DNA of 64,000 bases from assembly GCA_903813345.2 (NCBI GenBank), contig CAIIXF020000008.1, forward strand, positions 5,281,341 through 5,345,340, in the 5' to 3' direction. The position numbers and the translations under genes are program-made. This DNA is from Owenia fusiformis (Eukaryota > Annelida > Polychaeta > Sabellida > Oweniidae). The notes under the pieces are model-generated. The model made no database searches. It was not told where the DNA came from and worked only from the letters and a program-made list of their open reading frames with translations. Position 1 is the stretch's first letter. Each line of letters starts with the position of its first letter. This document shows, piece after piece, positions 11,588 to 22,910 of this stretch.

Positions 11588-12667
11588 CTGTCAGATGTCC
11601 AATCGGATACTGGTACCATCCTGAATTTAAATCTTGTTATAAATTTGTCTGTGGCATAACATTCTCTCACGAACAAGCTAAGACACAGTGCGCACGATTT
11701 GGGGGCTATCTTGCAATTGCGAACTCAGAGAAAGAGAATAACTTTTTTAAATACACACTGAAGGCCGATAATGAGAATGGAGGTTTGTATTATTTTTAAA
11801 ATTTAATTCACTTCCCTTCGATAATTTTAGTATATAATACACAATGTGATAACAAGCCGCTAGCCACCCAAAGGTCATTATATTGTAATATAATAAATTA
11901 ATTACAACTATAAACTAAATATATAGTACCCCACACAATGAAATGTAACTATAAACTAAATATAGTACCCCACACAAGTTTTTGATAAGAACTTTGACCC
12001 GTGATTTAAACACTCTCCCCTATACTATTTGTTAAGTAATTTAGCACACATAAACTAGAGGAAATTTCCAACATTGGAAATTTTTTATTGAGAAATATGT
12101 TTAATAATGGTTAAACGTCGGTAATTTCAAAATGCTGCACAGTGGCCGATGCTTTACCAAATTGCTACAAATTGCTTGATTTATGACGTCAAATTGATTA
12201 AAACGCATTAATAACACCCTTGGTTCACTTGCTTGTGTTTTTATTGTTATTGAAGTAAAATAAAAACAATTTTTTTTGGAAATTGCCTCTAGTTTATGTG
12301 TGCTAAACTTGATAAAAAGTAGTATAAGGTAAAGTGTTCAAATCGCGGGTCAAAGTTATCACGGTGGTTATTATCAAAACGTGTGTGGGGTACTAAGTAT
12401 TAGGTAAGTAATGGTATTTCACAAACAATATAAAATTGCTTCACTTTAGATTTCTTTTTGGGTGGACAACGATCGCAACCAAATGGTGGATGGGTGTGGA
12501 CCGGTCATCCTAGTGGCCTGAATCAACCATTTGCTTATTCAGACTGGAATTCTGGACAACCTGACAATTCAGGAAGTTGTATCGCTGTTAGTGTTGCTGG
12601 ATGGAATGATGTCGATTGCAATGGTAGTTATGAGTTCATATGTGAAGCTAATCCAAAGGTGTATTAA
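11588..12667 (+). CDS. C-type lectin domain protein (two 3' exons)
   Basis: Two exons encode one complete C-type lectin-like domain. Exon 11588-11782 follows the acceptor CATCTTTCAG and ends at a GTTTGT donor. It reads CPIGYWYHPEFKSCYKF, then AKTQCARFGGYLAIANS. Exon 12450-12667 follows ACTTTAG in matching phase. It reads FFLGGQR, GGWVWTG, YSDWNSGQPDN, the WND motif and FICEANPKVY, then a stop. The canonical Cys are present. QPD is the sugar-contact motif that family knowledge links to galactose-type ligands, and WND supplies calcium ligands. Such proteins are mostly secreted and act in immunity or adhesion in invertebrates. No signal-peptide exon was found; upstream DNA is transposon. A MITE sits in the intron. 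Confidence 0.85.
11964..12394. mobile_element. MITE in the lectin intron
   Basis: The ends AGTACCCCACACA and TGTGTGGGGTACT begin inverted repeats of about 115 bp. The repeats also share TTTGACCCG(T/C)GATTT and TTTAGCACACATAAACTAGAGG. The left part overlaps a short tandem duplication (11914-11975). The element is non-coding and lies between the two lectin exons in the spliced-out part. The target duplication is not clear. Confidence 0.65.
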
Positions 12668-13124
12668 ATGAATAAATAAACCAAGCTTCAATGTAACACA
12701 ATATAATGTTAAACTTTTGTAATGATTGATTTCTTGTTCGGAGTATTCTCCCATAACGAGAAAAATAGCTGAGCAATACAAATAAAAACAGTAAGGGACG
12801 GAATAGTACAATAACGCCATTTCTAAGGGCCAATATTTCACTTTATTATATCATTGCTAGAAATTGTGTGATTTGATTGGTCGAGTCAGTACCATGTGAT
12901 CAAAAATACCATAACGTATTTCACAGCTCCCTCAATTTTAGGATAATAAAAGACGTATTGCCCGGCGTATTGCCCGCCCGGGAATTCTGACAACTACACT
13001 GGACGAAAATAAAGTGTACCATTCAATGATATTTGTACGTAATTATGTTCACTTATGGATTAATTATATATTAATTGATTAAAATAAATGATCATAGGGA
13101 ATGTCTAGCAATGATATAATAAAA
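12668..13124. other. 3' flank of the lectin gene
   Basis: The stretch is AT-rich DNA after the lectin stop codon. AATAAATAAA at 12670-12680 could serve as a polyadenylation signal only a few bases after the stop. I see no further gene. Confidence 0.4.
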
Positions 13125-13277
13125 CAAATATTTCATTCTATGTTCGGGCAATACCTGTTGCACTTTCAATGATTTTTGCATCATGTATTTCCCTCGCCCT
13201 ACGGGCTGCGGGCAATACATACCGCAAAAATCATTGAAAGATGAACAGGTATTGCCCTCCATAGAATGAAATATTTG
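13125..13277. mobile_element. Short hairpin MITE
   Basis: The sequence is a near-palindrome. CAAATATTTCATTCTATG at the left returns as its complement at the right. GGGCAATACCTGTT and AATGATTTTTGC are likewise mirrored around a centre near 13200. The interior has no reading frame. It could fold into a hairpin of about 70 bp per arm. Confidence 0.65.
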
Positions 13278-13311
13278 CTTAATATTGCTCGCAGAAATGA
13301 CGTTATTAGTA

Positions 13312-14162
13312 CACCCTGTGCAGACAGAGCCTGTGGGAAATATTGGGTGCGGAGCAAATGAGCGGAGGGTGCGGAGCTAACGGTTATTTTTGAATTTAAA
13401 TTTGGGATAATTCTGAAACTAAGCCGTTTTGGGACTTCAAATATACCAAGATATGTGTATTTGACACCAAATATCAATACAATTGGGAAAATAGTAGCGC
13501 AATTCATTCTATAGCTACGCAGTGTGCCTTAAACCTTTCCCAGACCTATATATTTTGAAATTATCCTTTTAATACTGAGTCCCCAGCATTCATAAAAAAT
13601 GGTGTTCAAGGTGCACTATCTATACAAATTATTTTTGCATCTTGGAAGCCAGGCAGTATCTGTGTGATTTTATAAAAATTCGGAAATTTTTTCAGATATG
13701 AGCCCCCTCTAAATATTGGGTGCGGAGCAGCTCCATAAACGTAGCTCCGCACCCAATATTTAGAGGGGGCTCATATCTGAAGAACATTTCCGAATTTTTA
13801 TAAAATCACACAGATACTGCCTGGCTTCCAAGATGCAAAAATAATTTGCATGAGTAGTGTATCTTGAACACCATTTTTTATGAATGCTGGGGACGCAGTA
13901 TTAAAAAGGATAGTCTCAAAATATATAGGTCTGGGAAATGTTTAAGGCATAGTGCGTCGCTATAAAATGAATGGCACTACTATTTTCACAATTTTATTGA
14001 TATTTGATGTCAAATACACATATCTTGGTATATTTGAAGTCCCAAAACGGCTTAGTTTCAGAAATATCCCGATTTTAAATTCAAAAATGACCGTTAGCTC
14101 CGCACCCTCCGCTCATTTGCGCCGCACCCAATGTTTCCCACAGGCTCTGTCTGCATAGGGTG
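13312..14162. mobile_element. Foldback element with 0.4-kb arms
   Basis: Two arms of about 415 bp face each other around a spacer of under 20 bp near 13737. The ends are CACCCTGTGCAG and CTGCATAGGGTG. TAGTA is duplicated on both sides (13307-13311 and 14163-14167). The arms remain very similar, with GGGTGCGGAGC motifs near both the tips and the centre. Open frames on either arm are mirror images of one another and do not support a protein. Confidence 0.75.
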
Positions 14163-16513
14163 TAGTAGTATTACCACCGTTCACGACCAGGACAGAAACA
14201 GCAAGAAAATCTTACGCATTGAACGATATCTAATTTCCCGGGGAAAGTTGCCGGTCCAGAATATATTCTAGACCGGTCCATATTGACCACCACTATGACG
14301 TCACACATTTCTCAGGTCGATATAGTAAAATGAACGCCTTCTAAACTAGCACTAAAACCCAGGGGGGGAGATTTCCCAAAGATGCCCGATCATATTAGCA
14401 CGTTCGAAAACAAATTTTATAAACAGGCCTCAATTTTCCGTTGAAATGGATCTCCAAATGTTCACTGTAGTTTTATGAGTATTCTCTACAAGTATGGATC
14501 GAGTAACTTCAATAGTATTACCGTAGGTTTGAAATGACGATGTTGAACTGATGTAAACGCCATTCTCACGATTTAAAATTTAACTCTGCGCATGCGCAGC
14601 ACTGAGGGAGCATGTGCCCATGATTGTTCACGTGATCGAATCCTGCAATTTGATCAAGGGAAAGATCAATACCCGGTGATTTCAGCGGGAAGTGGCGTTT
14701 CGTTCATTGGATGAGCTGCGCGCGCACGCATAAATGTGATTATCCAATATAATTAGGGGAGGGCTATTTGAAGTAGTTTTTGGTCTCAGGCGCGACCCAG
14801 GGCTGTTGTCTTAAGGACATTTCGTTGAAAATGAGCCATTCGGCTGATAATTGGTAAGAGTTTGCGATCTTATAATGTATAACTGTTACTCAGACACATA
14901 TTTTGACACGATTCTGTTGGAAATAAGCTTTGAACCGAGAGATATTCACGATTGATATGCACATTTTTGATTGTGCCATTGCTTTTCTATTGCACAACCC
15001 ATGTATTGATAGAAGAAACATTAATAATACAGATTGGTTTACCTTCAATACATGGCAGACACTACATATCGGTATATTAATACCAGTTTGTGCCTTAAAT
15101 AGTTTTATATTTCCATCCACGGCCTGGAGCCTGGGTGTGTTTGTCTCTTATGTGTATGCTTGTGCATGGACTTCTAATCACTAGCAGAATTTAACATGAT
15201 GCAAACTCGACATTATAACTCATGCTGTAACATTTTGACTTCGCTGGAAAACAATAGGAATTATTTTTCTTGCCAATCAATCATGAATCACAATCAAAAT
15301 TTCAGAATGATCAATCAGGCAATGATCCAAATCAAGTTATAACATTATATGATATTCAGCAAGAAGTCCGGTAGAAATACAGAATATTTAAACATCAAAG
15401 CTGAAAGTTAAAAGCTAATCTGTCAATTTTCTGTCTGCATTGAAAGAGCGTCCCAAGAGCGTTTACATTTGACACAATAACAGACTGAGGCCTTGAAATC
15501 TAGGATTCCCCAGGAAAATATGACGTCATACTAATTAGCATAAGGATTTCCCTATTGGGGTGGGTCGAGCCTTGTTCGAAAACACAATCCATAAATACAT
15601 GCTAATTTCTAAGGAGATAGGAAGTGTATAACGTGTTTATCGATTTTGTTTAAAGATTTAATCAATTATCAAATTGTTTAAGTGGATAAAGTGCTCACAC
15701 TTGCTTCAATTCATAGCGAAATCGACGGATAGAAACTGACCGAATTCCCGATATCCTACCCCGTATTACTGTAGGCTATAAGCACAGTGACCTACAGAGG
15801 GCGCTATCACAAACAAGTACTGGACGAACCGATAAATTCCCGGGTATTGTAACGCCCTTGATTTGATTGGAGATGATGCAAGAGATGATGTAATGGGGAA
15901 TCCCCGAATACGATAGAATATGAAAGAATTATGGGAGCTACTCACTCCTCCTGACTAAAACCCCTAGAACTGGCCCGACAAGGTGGTAATAATACATGTT
16001 TCTTATGATATATATTTATATCATGAAAATCATGAGACTGTGGAGTGGTACTATTTACGTTAAGCATTTAAAAATGTATAAGTTTCATGCTGAAAAAATT
16101 ATTTATTTAGAATTTCATAGAAATAATAAAATTTCATAATTATCAATATTTCCATTGTTTAGTTTATAATATCGAAATCCTAGATGATATGAATGCGATT
16201 ACTAAGATGTATGCAAAGCAAGCACGTGGCCGGGTGGGTTTGCCCCTCCCCCCTTTATAAGTGATTTTGGGCCCAAATTATCAAATTTGAACCCCCTGGA
16301 TTTTAAAAAGAACTCCTTGGACCTGGCTACTTGCCTGCAAAGTGTTACCACAATATATGAGTATGATCAGAATGAATCCGTCTAGTTTTAATCAAATTGG
16401 ATATGGATTTTAGATAATTCATTGTTGCGAAGAATGCTTTTTTGTCCAACAAAATCGATTTGCATCTTACTCACCCCTATATCTCATTTAAATATATCAT
16501 TAATTGCTGAAAT
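14163..16513. other. Gene-free stretch
   Basis: Reading both strands I see no exon with support, no RNA gene and no clear terminal repeats. Short open frames at 14890-15184 overlap on opposite strands and have no domain. The last bases of the stretch, followed by GTAC at 16514-16517, lead into the LTR element. Confidence 0.4.
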
Positions 16514-16517
16514 GTAC

Positions 16518-16919
16518 TGAAGCTTCGAGCTTTGTTGTTTAAATAGCTCTGTGGGTTCTTCATAAAATAATATGGATTGGTCTTGTAATGTAAAAAAGAC
16601 AAGATTAACACAGAATTAATATACTCATAAAACTATACTTTATTCCAAGTAAAAGACTAAACATGTACAATTACACTCTTCAGTATAAAATAAAACTGTT
16701 CAAAGATAAAGAAAGAATGAAAATGAAATTAATAAGATGAAAAGAAATGATGTGTGATGTTCCCCCCGATCTAACTCTCTACTGAATGAAGCCCAAAATT
16801 TCTCTTAAATACCCCCAAGTTATAGGAAATGAAATGCAATCCCTTACCCTACAAAACCTATAAGAAACCCATTGAAAGATGGCAGCACAATACGGTGAAT
16901 CAACATGAAAAATGCTATA
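16518..16919 (-). repeat. 3' LTR of the LTR element
   Basis: This 402-bp repeat starts TGAAGCTTCG and ends ATGCTATA on the + strand. By eye it differs from the other LTR at one base (T here, G there, within GAAATGAAA(T/G)GCAATCC). Because the element is on the minus strand this copy is the 3' LTR. Confidence 0.9.
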
Positions 16920-16931
16920 CAACCCCCACCC
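16920..16931 (-). promoter_or_regulatory. Polypurine tract of the LTR element
   Basis: On the minus strand the bases immediately upstream of the 3' LTR read GGGTGGGGGTTG. Such a G-rich tract is the usual primer for plus-strand DNA synthesis in LTR retroelements. Its position confirms the minus orientation of the element. Confidence 0.75.
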
Positions 16932-17649
16932 AAATAAAATGACAATTCTCCTGACATTGTACGTACTAAAAAAAACTGAAAATACGCAAAATCTAAATAA
17001 ATGTATGAATGTTTACTAACACAGTGCCGCATACATAGTTCGTGTATAATCCATATCCATATCCAATATCCATATGAAATATCCACGCAGAGTTCGTGCA
17101 AATATCCTTGCTTCATACGTAGTTCCTGTTGATAAACGTTGTTATAATAAACCATAATAAGTTCCGATTTTATAATCCGCGTATCTAGTCCTGGATCCAA
17201 TGCGATGCTGTAATACGTGCATCTAGTCCACGATGTAATGTTTTCGAATCCAAAATATGCACCGTCTTAGTAGTCGAAATAATATCCATAATCCGTATAT
17301 CACATGCACGTCCGCATCGTGTCCATTATCGAATATGTCCGTATCCTCGCTGAAGAATCCATAATAAAATTTCCATTTCCTTGTAGCAGTGTTCATAATA
17401 AACGTTTTCGTTGGAGAAAAGAATTGTTCATAATAACAGGAGATCGTACATCTTCAGCTCCTTCATCAGTTGTCGAAATCCTCTGTGGCTCCACTCCATC
17501 CGAAATCCGCGTCGTCTGCATCTCCATAAGACATAGGCATCGCCTTCACAGGTCATCTTCATCGCTTCTTCACGGTTAAGTAGTCGTCATCTACTTCAGG
17601 TCGTCATAGGAAATCGCTTACTGGGATCCCGGGCAATTAATTTTTTAAT

Positions 17650-17960
17650 TCTCAAAAAGTTCTCCAAAAGTGTCTTTAAGAAACATTTTTTTATTAACAT
17701 GTCTTTAACTTGCTTTTCTATGTGACATAAACAAGTCTTCTTCGTGTTTTAAACTCTTCGTGAATTTAAGTTTCTTCAAGACATCAATTTCTCTTCATTG
17801 ACAAGTAACTAGTCTTTCTATCTCTTCAACATACAAACTTTTCACTTGACTTGTCTTTCATGACTGAGCGTTTTTCAACTCTTCAACTCTTCTAGCAACT
17901 CTTCAACTTCAACTCTTCATGAAATTATTTACATTTTCTCTCTATTCTTCAAAATGATCT
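17650..17960. repeat. CTCTTCAA-rich tract in the LTR element
   Basis: The + strand is dense in loose repeats of CTCTTCAA and TGTCTTT words, for example at 17875-17930. It is internal non-coding sequence of the LTR element near its 3' end. A related GAAGAG-rich tract lies at the other end (25395-25600). Confidence 0.5.
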
Positions 17961-18271
17961 CTGATTGTTACTTGTGAAACTTGTCTTTATCTTTAAAATG
18001 CACTGAGTGGTTAGTCTTTTAAAATAAAAGATGCAAATTGCTTACGAACAGTAAGAAAGAATATAAATATGGCTTAACATGTTTTCCATAATAGGCAGGA
18101 CAAATTCCAAAAAGTAATAACACAATTATACATATCTAGCGATTTAACATTAACATCAATAATGCAACATGGGTTTCAGACTCTGCCAAGATTACTAAAA
18201 CCTTTTCATCAGGTCGCCCCCTCTTGCTAGGACTTTGTTTCCGAAAGTAAATCAGTAACACCTCAGTGCAC

Positions 18272-21200
18272 AATATGTTTATGTTTATGTTTATGTTTCT
18301 TTATTTCCTCCGTTTTATTGGAGAGCAAAACAATTTATACATGCATATCACATTACAAACATAGAAGAGTAAAGGGTTATTAATATTTACATATTTACAA
18401 GTTAAATGACTCTAAATACATTTTATCATTACAATTCAAGCGTACCTATTTGAAATACATATTTATATTGTAAAATGTATTTGCACATTCGATAACGAAC
18501 ATTTCATAAATGGTGTCATTGGCTACATCAAAATCTATTCTGCTACCCAGAACAGTCTGTAAGAAAATATCATCATCAAAATTGAAAAGCATAACACTAT
18601 CTTGAACTGGTAAGATATCAATGAGTCGCTCAAAAAATGCGTCTCTCTCAGATAAAAATTGATTGTAATGCAGAAAATGAAATATTATACAATTACACGA
18701 TGAGTTGCATTTCTTACATGTGAATGTCTTATATGAAGGCATTGCAGAAAGCTGCACCAGGTTGGCTAATTGCCATAGATATGATGGGTATCGTTTTCCA
18801 ACGACCCAGGCGAAGCTTGGTTCCAGTTTACAGTGAATGTTCCTAAAAATATGCAGATTATCATTGGCTTCCATTCTTGAAAGCCACTTATTTTCCTCTC
18901 TGTTGAAAATTTGGAAATGCGATGCTTTTTTAAACAAAACTGTTTTCATAATTGAGCCGGTAAGCAAGAAGGTTTCTGCAACACTCCGTGCAATATCACA
19001 GTCAATGCTCATGACGTCTTTAGCAAAACCAAAGTGATTGTTTCCCGGGTTTGTGAGTAGGGACGAGAATCTAAACAGGAATATGTATTTTGTAACTTCA
19101 TGATTGCATCGACATAATCTTGACAAAAAGTTTAATTTCAATTTCTCAATGAAGCTCGATACAGATATTGCACCAAGAGTGGCCAGAACAACGTCTGATG
19201 CCGTTCTCGCTTCAAAACCTTGAACTACTTTGAATATATGTTTTTGAGCAGTGTTCAGTATATCTTCATCATGCGGTGACAAGTTGTACCATAACTCACA
19301 ACCATATAATGCAGTGGGTAATATAATAGAATACCATAGTCTAATGAACACAAGTGGATTAGCGCCAAATTTATGTAAACGCAAGGTGTTTTTGATCGAA
19401 TAAAATTTTGAGTACATTTTCTTTTTTGAGTTGTTAACCAGATTTTCGGTTTCAAAGTTAGTAGTGATAAGGTTACCTACATAGTTTGTGCTTTGAGTTT
19501 CAGGTACTATATCAGTCCCTAGTAGCCACTGACGACTACCTCTGCTTCGAAAAAACTGTTGCTTTGTTTCATTAAATGTCAAAATTGAGCTTTTAGTGTT
19601 ATCACCAGCGTGGTAAACCATACGCCATTTTGAACTGTAGCGAAATACAATGTCTAACAGAACTTGCAAATTATGCGCAGAGGAAGCTAGAAGAGTAGTA
19701 TCGTCTGCCACCAAAATACACGGAATATCATACGAACCTATCTTAAGACCTGAATGCGCTTCCTTAAGCTCAGTTATGAGTGCGTCAATATAGATCAAAA
19801 AATAAATCGAACTAGTCACTCTTCCCTGTCCAACTCCCTGATAAATACTAAATTCCCGGGAAAATGAGCCATTGTATAATACACGTGCAGTGGTATTAGT
19901 ATAACTTTCTACGATTAGCCTCCATGTTACTCCATTGATACCGAGTGAGAATATTTTCTGAAATAACCCTTTCCTCCACAATAAATCAAAACATTTGCGA
20001 TTGTCAAGAAATGCCGAAAATACCATAGAGTCACGTTCCTTGTAGTGAAGTATGATCTCTTTGAGAGCGAAGAGTGCGAACTGACTACTACTTCCCTCTT
20101 GATAGGCAAATTGTAAAGCGTTGGGGCAGCCTTTGATTTTTAGTTTAGGGATCATTCGGATGCTGAGAATTCTTTCCCATATTTTGTACAGACAGGAGGA
20201 CAAGGTTAAGCCCCTGTAATTATCCCTGTCAGTCGAGTCTTTGCCTTTACCTTTGAACAGAGATAACATAATGCCCAATTTGAAAGTTAAAGGGATTTTC
20301 TCAACTTTGACAATAGCATTGTAAATTCTGGTCAAGAAATCGATGACTAGCCTATCACTATGTTTTAGATGCTCGATGACGACTAAGTCGTGTCCCGGTG
20401 CTTTATCATTTTTAAATGTGTTGATGCTATGCAAGACTTCGTCATTATCAATTAGCGTCTCAAAAATACCGTCATTTGATTGAAATGATTGAGCAAGCAT
20501 CGCAGGAAATTGAGAATCTATTTCCGCTTTGTGTGCGTGATCAAAATGTGGAAAGCTGGATTCTCGACCCAGAGATTCATAATGATCAGCCCATGCGTTA
20601 CGAATTTCTGCGGGATCACGAATTATCTTGCCATCGATTTTGAGTTCATGGCCAACATTCGGAGTAGGTTGCTTGCCATATCGCTTGACCAATCTATAGA
20701 ACAAACCACTATCGACTTCTGCAGCATCTTGTAAGCTTTGCAATTGTTCTTGGTCATATTCAAATTTAAGTTGTTTCAAGCGCCTAGAAAAATTGCGTTT
20801 CTGGAATTTATATAAACGGTATGTTTCGTGTTGAAAACCACGAGGCCTACCTGAACTGATCCACTCGTTTCTAGCTCGCTTCATAGCCTTGTGTAGAGGT
20901 GCAATATCACCTTTGTTCCAATATGGTTTTAAGAATTTTCTGAATTTGGAACTTGGAATGTGAGTATTGCTACTCATGGTTAATATGCTTGAAAGATTAA
21001 TAACAGAATCATTAATTTGAGAATCTGTATCTAAAGGACTAGTCATGATATTACATAAGTGCTGATTGACCGTGTTGGCGTAAGAGATAAGTTGATCTTT
21101 TGTTGCTTTTCGCCAACGTGTAATATTACGTGTTAGACAAGGTGCGAGTGAAACGAATGGCGCCTGGACTTTGAGGTATAATTCAATTGGATGATGATCC

Positions 21201-22576
21201 GAGATATTAAGTGAGTGATCATCTTGTACTTTACAATAAGACACTAGATCTAGCTTAGCATTAGGAATGATTACATGGTCTATACAAGATTTATGTTTTC
21301 CATCATGACTATAATAAGTGAACCACGGACCAGAAGTCGATTCCTGAGCGTTGGCTGATAAGAGATTACAGTCAGAGAGCCATTGCTCAAGAAGTTTGCC
21401 CCTGTCATTCGGTATCGACTTCCTACACCGGGGGCCACTATTAACACCAAGATGGGCGTTGAAGTCACCTGCAAAAACTACCATACCGCGATGGGAATAA
21501 GTGGCAAATATTTCGTATAAAACAGAGATGCATTCTTTGTACTCTTGCAAGCAATGATTCACTGCAGGTAAATACACAACGAAAACAAAAATACTAAGAT
21601 CCTCAGTATGTTTCAATTCTATGCCACTTACTCTGTCGTTATATGTTAGCTTACTTAAAACAGAGAGATCTCTACGGTAAACCAAGGCAACACCGCCGTA
21701 ACCACGATGGCAATAACCAACGTTGTTCACTAAGCCTTTGTCACAGGTGCCATGAAAGGTATATCTATTGTCAAGAGAGCCAAGAAAATGTAAGTTATGT
21801 GGAAATAGCCAATGCTCTGTGAGAGCTAGAACATCACACGAGTTTAAGAGAGTTGTAAGATAAGGACTACCGAACATAGCACCTTTACAATTCCAAGTTG
21901 TGATTTTCAGCAGATTTGACATAAATGCCAAGGATGCAAATACAAACAAATTGCTATATTCAAATATAAATGACTAATCTCTCATGTATTCATTTCACTA
22001 AACCTGATGATTGATGGCTGTCATAACAAAATCTCGTTGTAGGATCCACAGTTTGTACTTTCTTACAAAACTGAGAAAACCACTTGCCTGGGCTTCAATT
22101 CAATTCTCTATTGAACCCTAAATTTGACAATTTATGATCGTCATCATAACATTATCCAGTTGCCGCTCGGGAAATAACCATTTATTTCGAGCATGTACAT
22201 GGCAAAATCTCATATAACAATTAGTGCAGAATAAAACAATAAAAAACAAAATCAGAAACTTAAAGACAAGATATCCCAAAGTTAACATTATCCCGTCCAG
22301 CAGGAATATGTTTCTTGATAGACTAAAATCATCATAATCTTATGATGCAATTTCCACAATACACAAACAGAAAAACATGCGATATACTTTTATGCTTTTC
22401 GCATCCTCAAAAGATACAACTTGCTCACTGTAAGTAATATTTAAAATTATTAGCCATTTGATTCCTCTTTAAGTCATAGCAAAATTATTCTCAAACCCTG
22501 GTTTATGAGGCCGAGTCTTAAAATAAAACTGCACTAATTCTACATAATACCGAGTAATTCCAACTAATGTTACTGT
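18272..22576 (-). mobile_element. LINE nested in the LTR element
   Basis: This non-LTR retrotransposon lies on the minus strand. Its 3' end has a short hairpin (CTCCG/TGGAG around 18310-18325) followed by an ACATAA repeat tail (18273-18297). TCAGTGCAC occurs on both sides (18263-18271 and 22576-22584) and is a candidate 9-bp target duplication. That would give a full insertion of about 4.3 kb with a roughly 650-bp 5' leader before ORF2. No ORF1 is visible. Confidence 0.7.
18446..21922 (-). CDS. LINE ORF2: endonuclease and reverse transcriptase, open over full length
   Basis: The frame is uninterrupted from the first Met at 21949 (1,167 codons). I prefer the Met at 21922, ten residues in, just before the endonuclease. 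The APE domain shows TTWNCKG, LTEHWL, VVYLPA, AGDFNAHLG and ISDHHPIEL. The RT shows FLDNRKCFD near residue 650, GVGQGRVTSS near 705 and LVADDTTLL near 748, so the usual aromatic before ADD is Val. A C-terminal Cys/His segment (CKKCNSSCNC) lies near 1080. Both catalytic centres look complete. The protein nicks target DNA and copies its own RNA at the nick. The clade is not certain; it resembles L2/CR1/RTEX-type ORF2 proteins. The open frame suggests recent activity. Confidence 0.88.
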   Translation of the reverse strand: MSNLLKITTWNCKGAMFGSPYLTTLLNSCDVLALTEHWLFPHNLHFLGSLDNRYTFHGTCDKGLVNNVGYCHRGYGGVALVYRRDLSVLSKLTYNDRVSGIELKHTEDLSIFVFVVYLPAVNHCLQEYKECISVLYEIFATYSHRGMVVFAGDFNAHLGVNSGPRCRKSIPNDRGKLLEQWLSDCNLLSANAQESTSGPWFTYYSHDGKHKSCIDHVIIPNAKLDLVSYCKVQDDHSLNISDHHPIELYLKVQAPFVSLAPCLTRNITRWRKATKDQLISYANTVNQHLCNIMTSPLDTDSQINDSVINLSSILTMSSNTHIPSSKFRKFLKPYWNKGDIAPLHKAMKRARNEWISSGRPRGFQHETYRLYKFQKRNFSRRLKQLKFEYDQEQLQSLQDAAEVDSGLFYRLVKRYGKQPTPNVGHELKIDGKIIRDPAEIRNAWADHYESLGRESSFPHFDHAHKAEIDSQFPAMLAQSFQSNDGIFETLIDNDEVLHSINTFKNDKAPGHDLVVIEHLKHSDRLVIDFLTRIYNAIVKVEKIPLTFKLGIMLSLFKGKGKDSTDRDNYRGLTLSSCLYKIWERILSIRMIPKLKIKGCPNALQFAYQEGSSSQFALFALKEIILHYKERDSMVFSAFLDNRKCFDLLWRKGLFQKIFSLGINGVTWRLIVESYTNTTARVLYNGSFSREFSIYQGVGQGRVTSSIYFLIYIDALITELKEAHSGLKIGSYDIPCILVADDTTLLASSAHNLQVLLDIVFRYSSKWRMVYHAGDNTKSSILTFNETKQQFFRSRGSRQWLLGTDIVPETQSTNYVGNLITTNFETENLVNNSKKKMYSKFYSIKNTLRLHKFGANPLVFIRLWYSIILPTALYGCELWYNLSPHDEDILNTAQKHIFKVVQGFEARTASDVVLATLGAISVSSFIEKLKLNFLSRLCRCNHEVTKYIFLFRFSSLLTNPGNNHFGFAKDVMSIDCDIARSVAETFLLTGSIMKTVLFKKASHFQIFNREENKWLSRMEANDNLHIFRNIHCKLEPSFAWVVGKRYPSYLWQLANLVQLSAMPSYKTFTCKKCNSSCNCIIFHFLHYNQFLSERDAFFERLIDILPVQDSVMLFNFDDDIFLQTVLGSRIDFDVANDTIYEMFVIECANTFYNINMYFK

Positions 22577-22595
22577 CAGTGCACGTGGGCTAACT

Positions 22596-22910
22596 GATAC
22601 CTATGATTCAACTTAGATGCGATATCCAAGGATAAATACCAGTTATTCTACCCCACTGCTTTACATGTGGATCATTTGTTACCTATGATTCAACTTAGAT
22701 GCGATATCCAAGAATAAGTAACAACCACACAACCTCATCTAAAACAACATTGAACTATTCTTCTAGCTAACTTATCAACTTAGATGCAATATCCAAGAAC
22801 ACATGACAAGAAGCCTAGTTCAAATCTCATAACTTAACAACAATGAATTCTCTTCGTCTAGCTAACTTATCAACTTAGATGCAATATCCAAGAACGCATG
22901 ACAAGAAACC
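22596..22910. repeat. Interspersed 30-bp repeat in the LTR element
   Basis: Variants of TCAACTTAGATGC(A/G)ATATCCAAG occur four times (near 22608, 22688, 22776 and 22869). The last two lie in longer copies that also share CTAGCTAACTTA. They are non-coding internal sequence of the LTR element. Confidence 0.7.

Noticed and set aside
16844-17579. Open frames of 91-118 codons at the left end of the LTR element
   Set aside because: They overlap the LTR and adjacent low-complexity sequence, run on opposite strands and show no domain.
18446-21949. Host endonuclease/reverse transcriptase gene
   Set aside because: The domain order, the 3' tail with ACATAA repeats and the candidate target duplication identify it as a LINE, not a domesticated gene.
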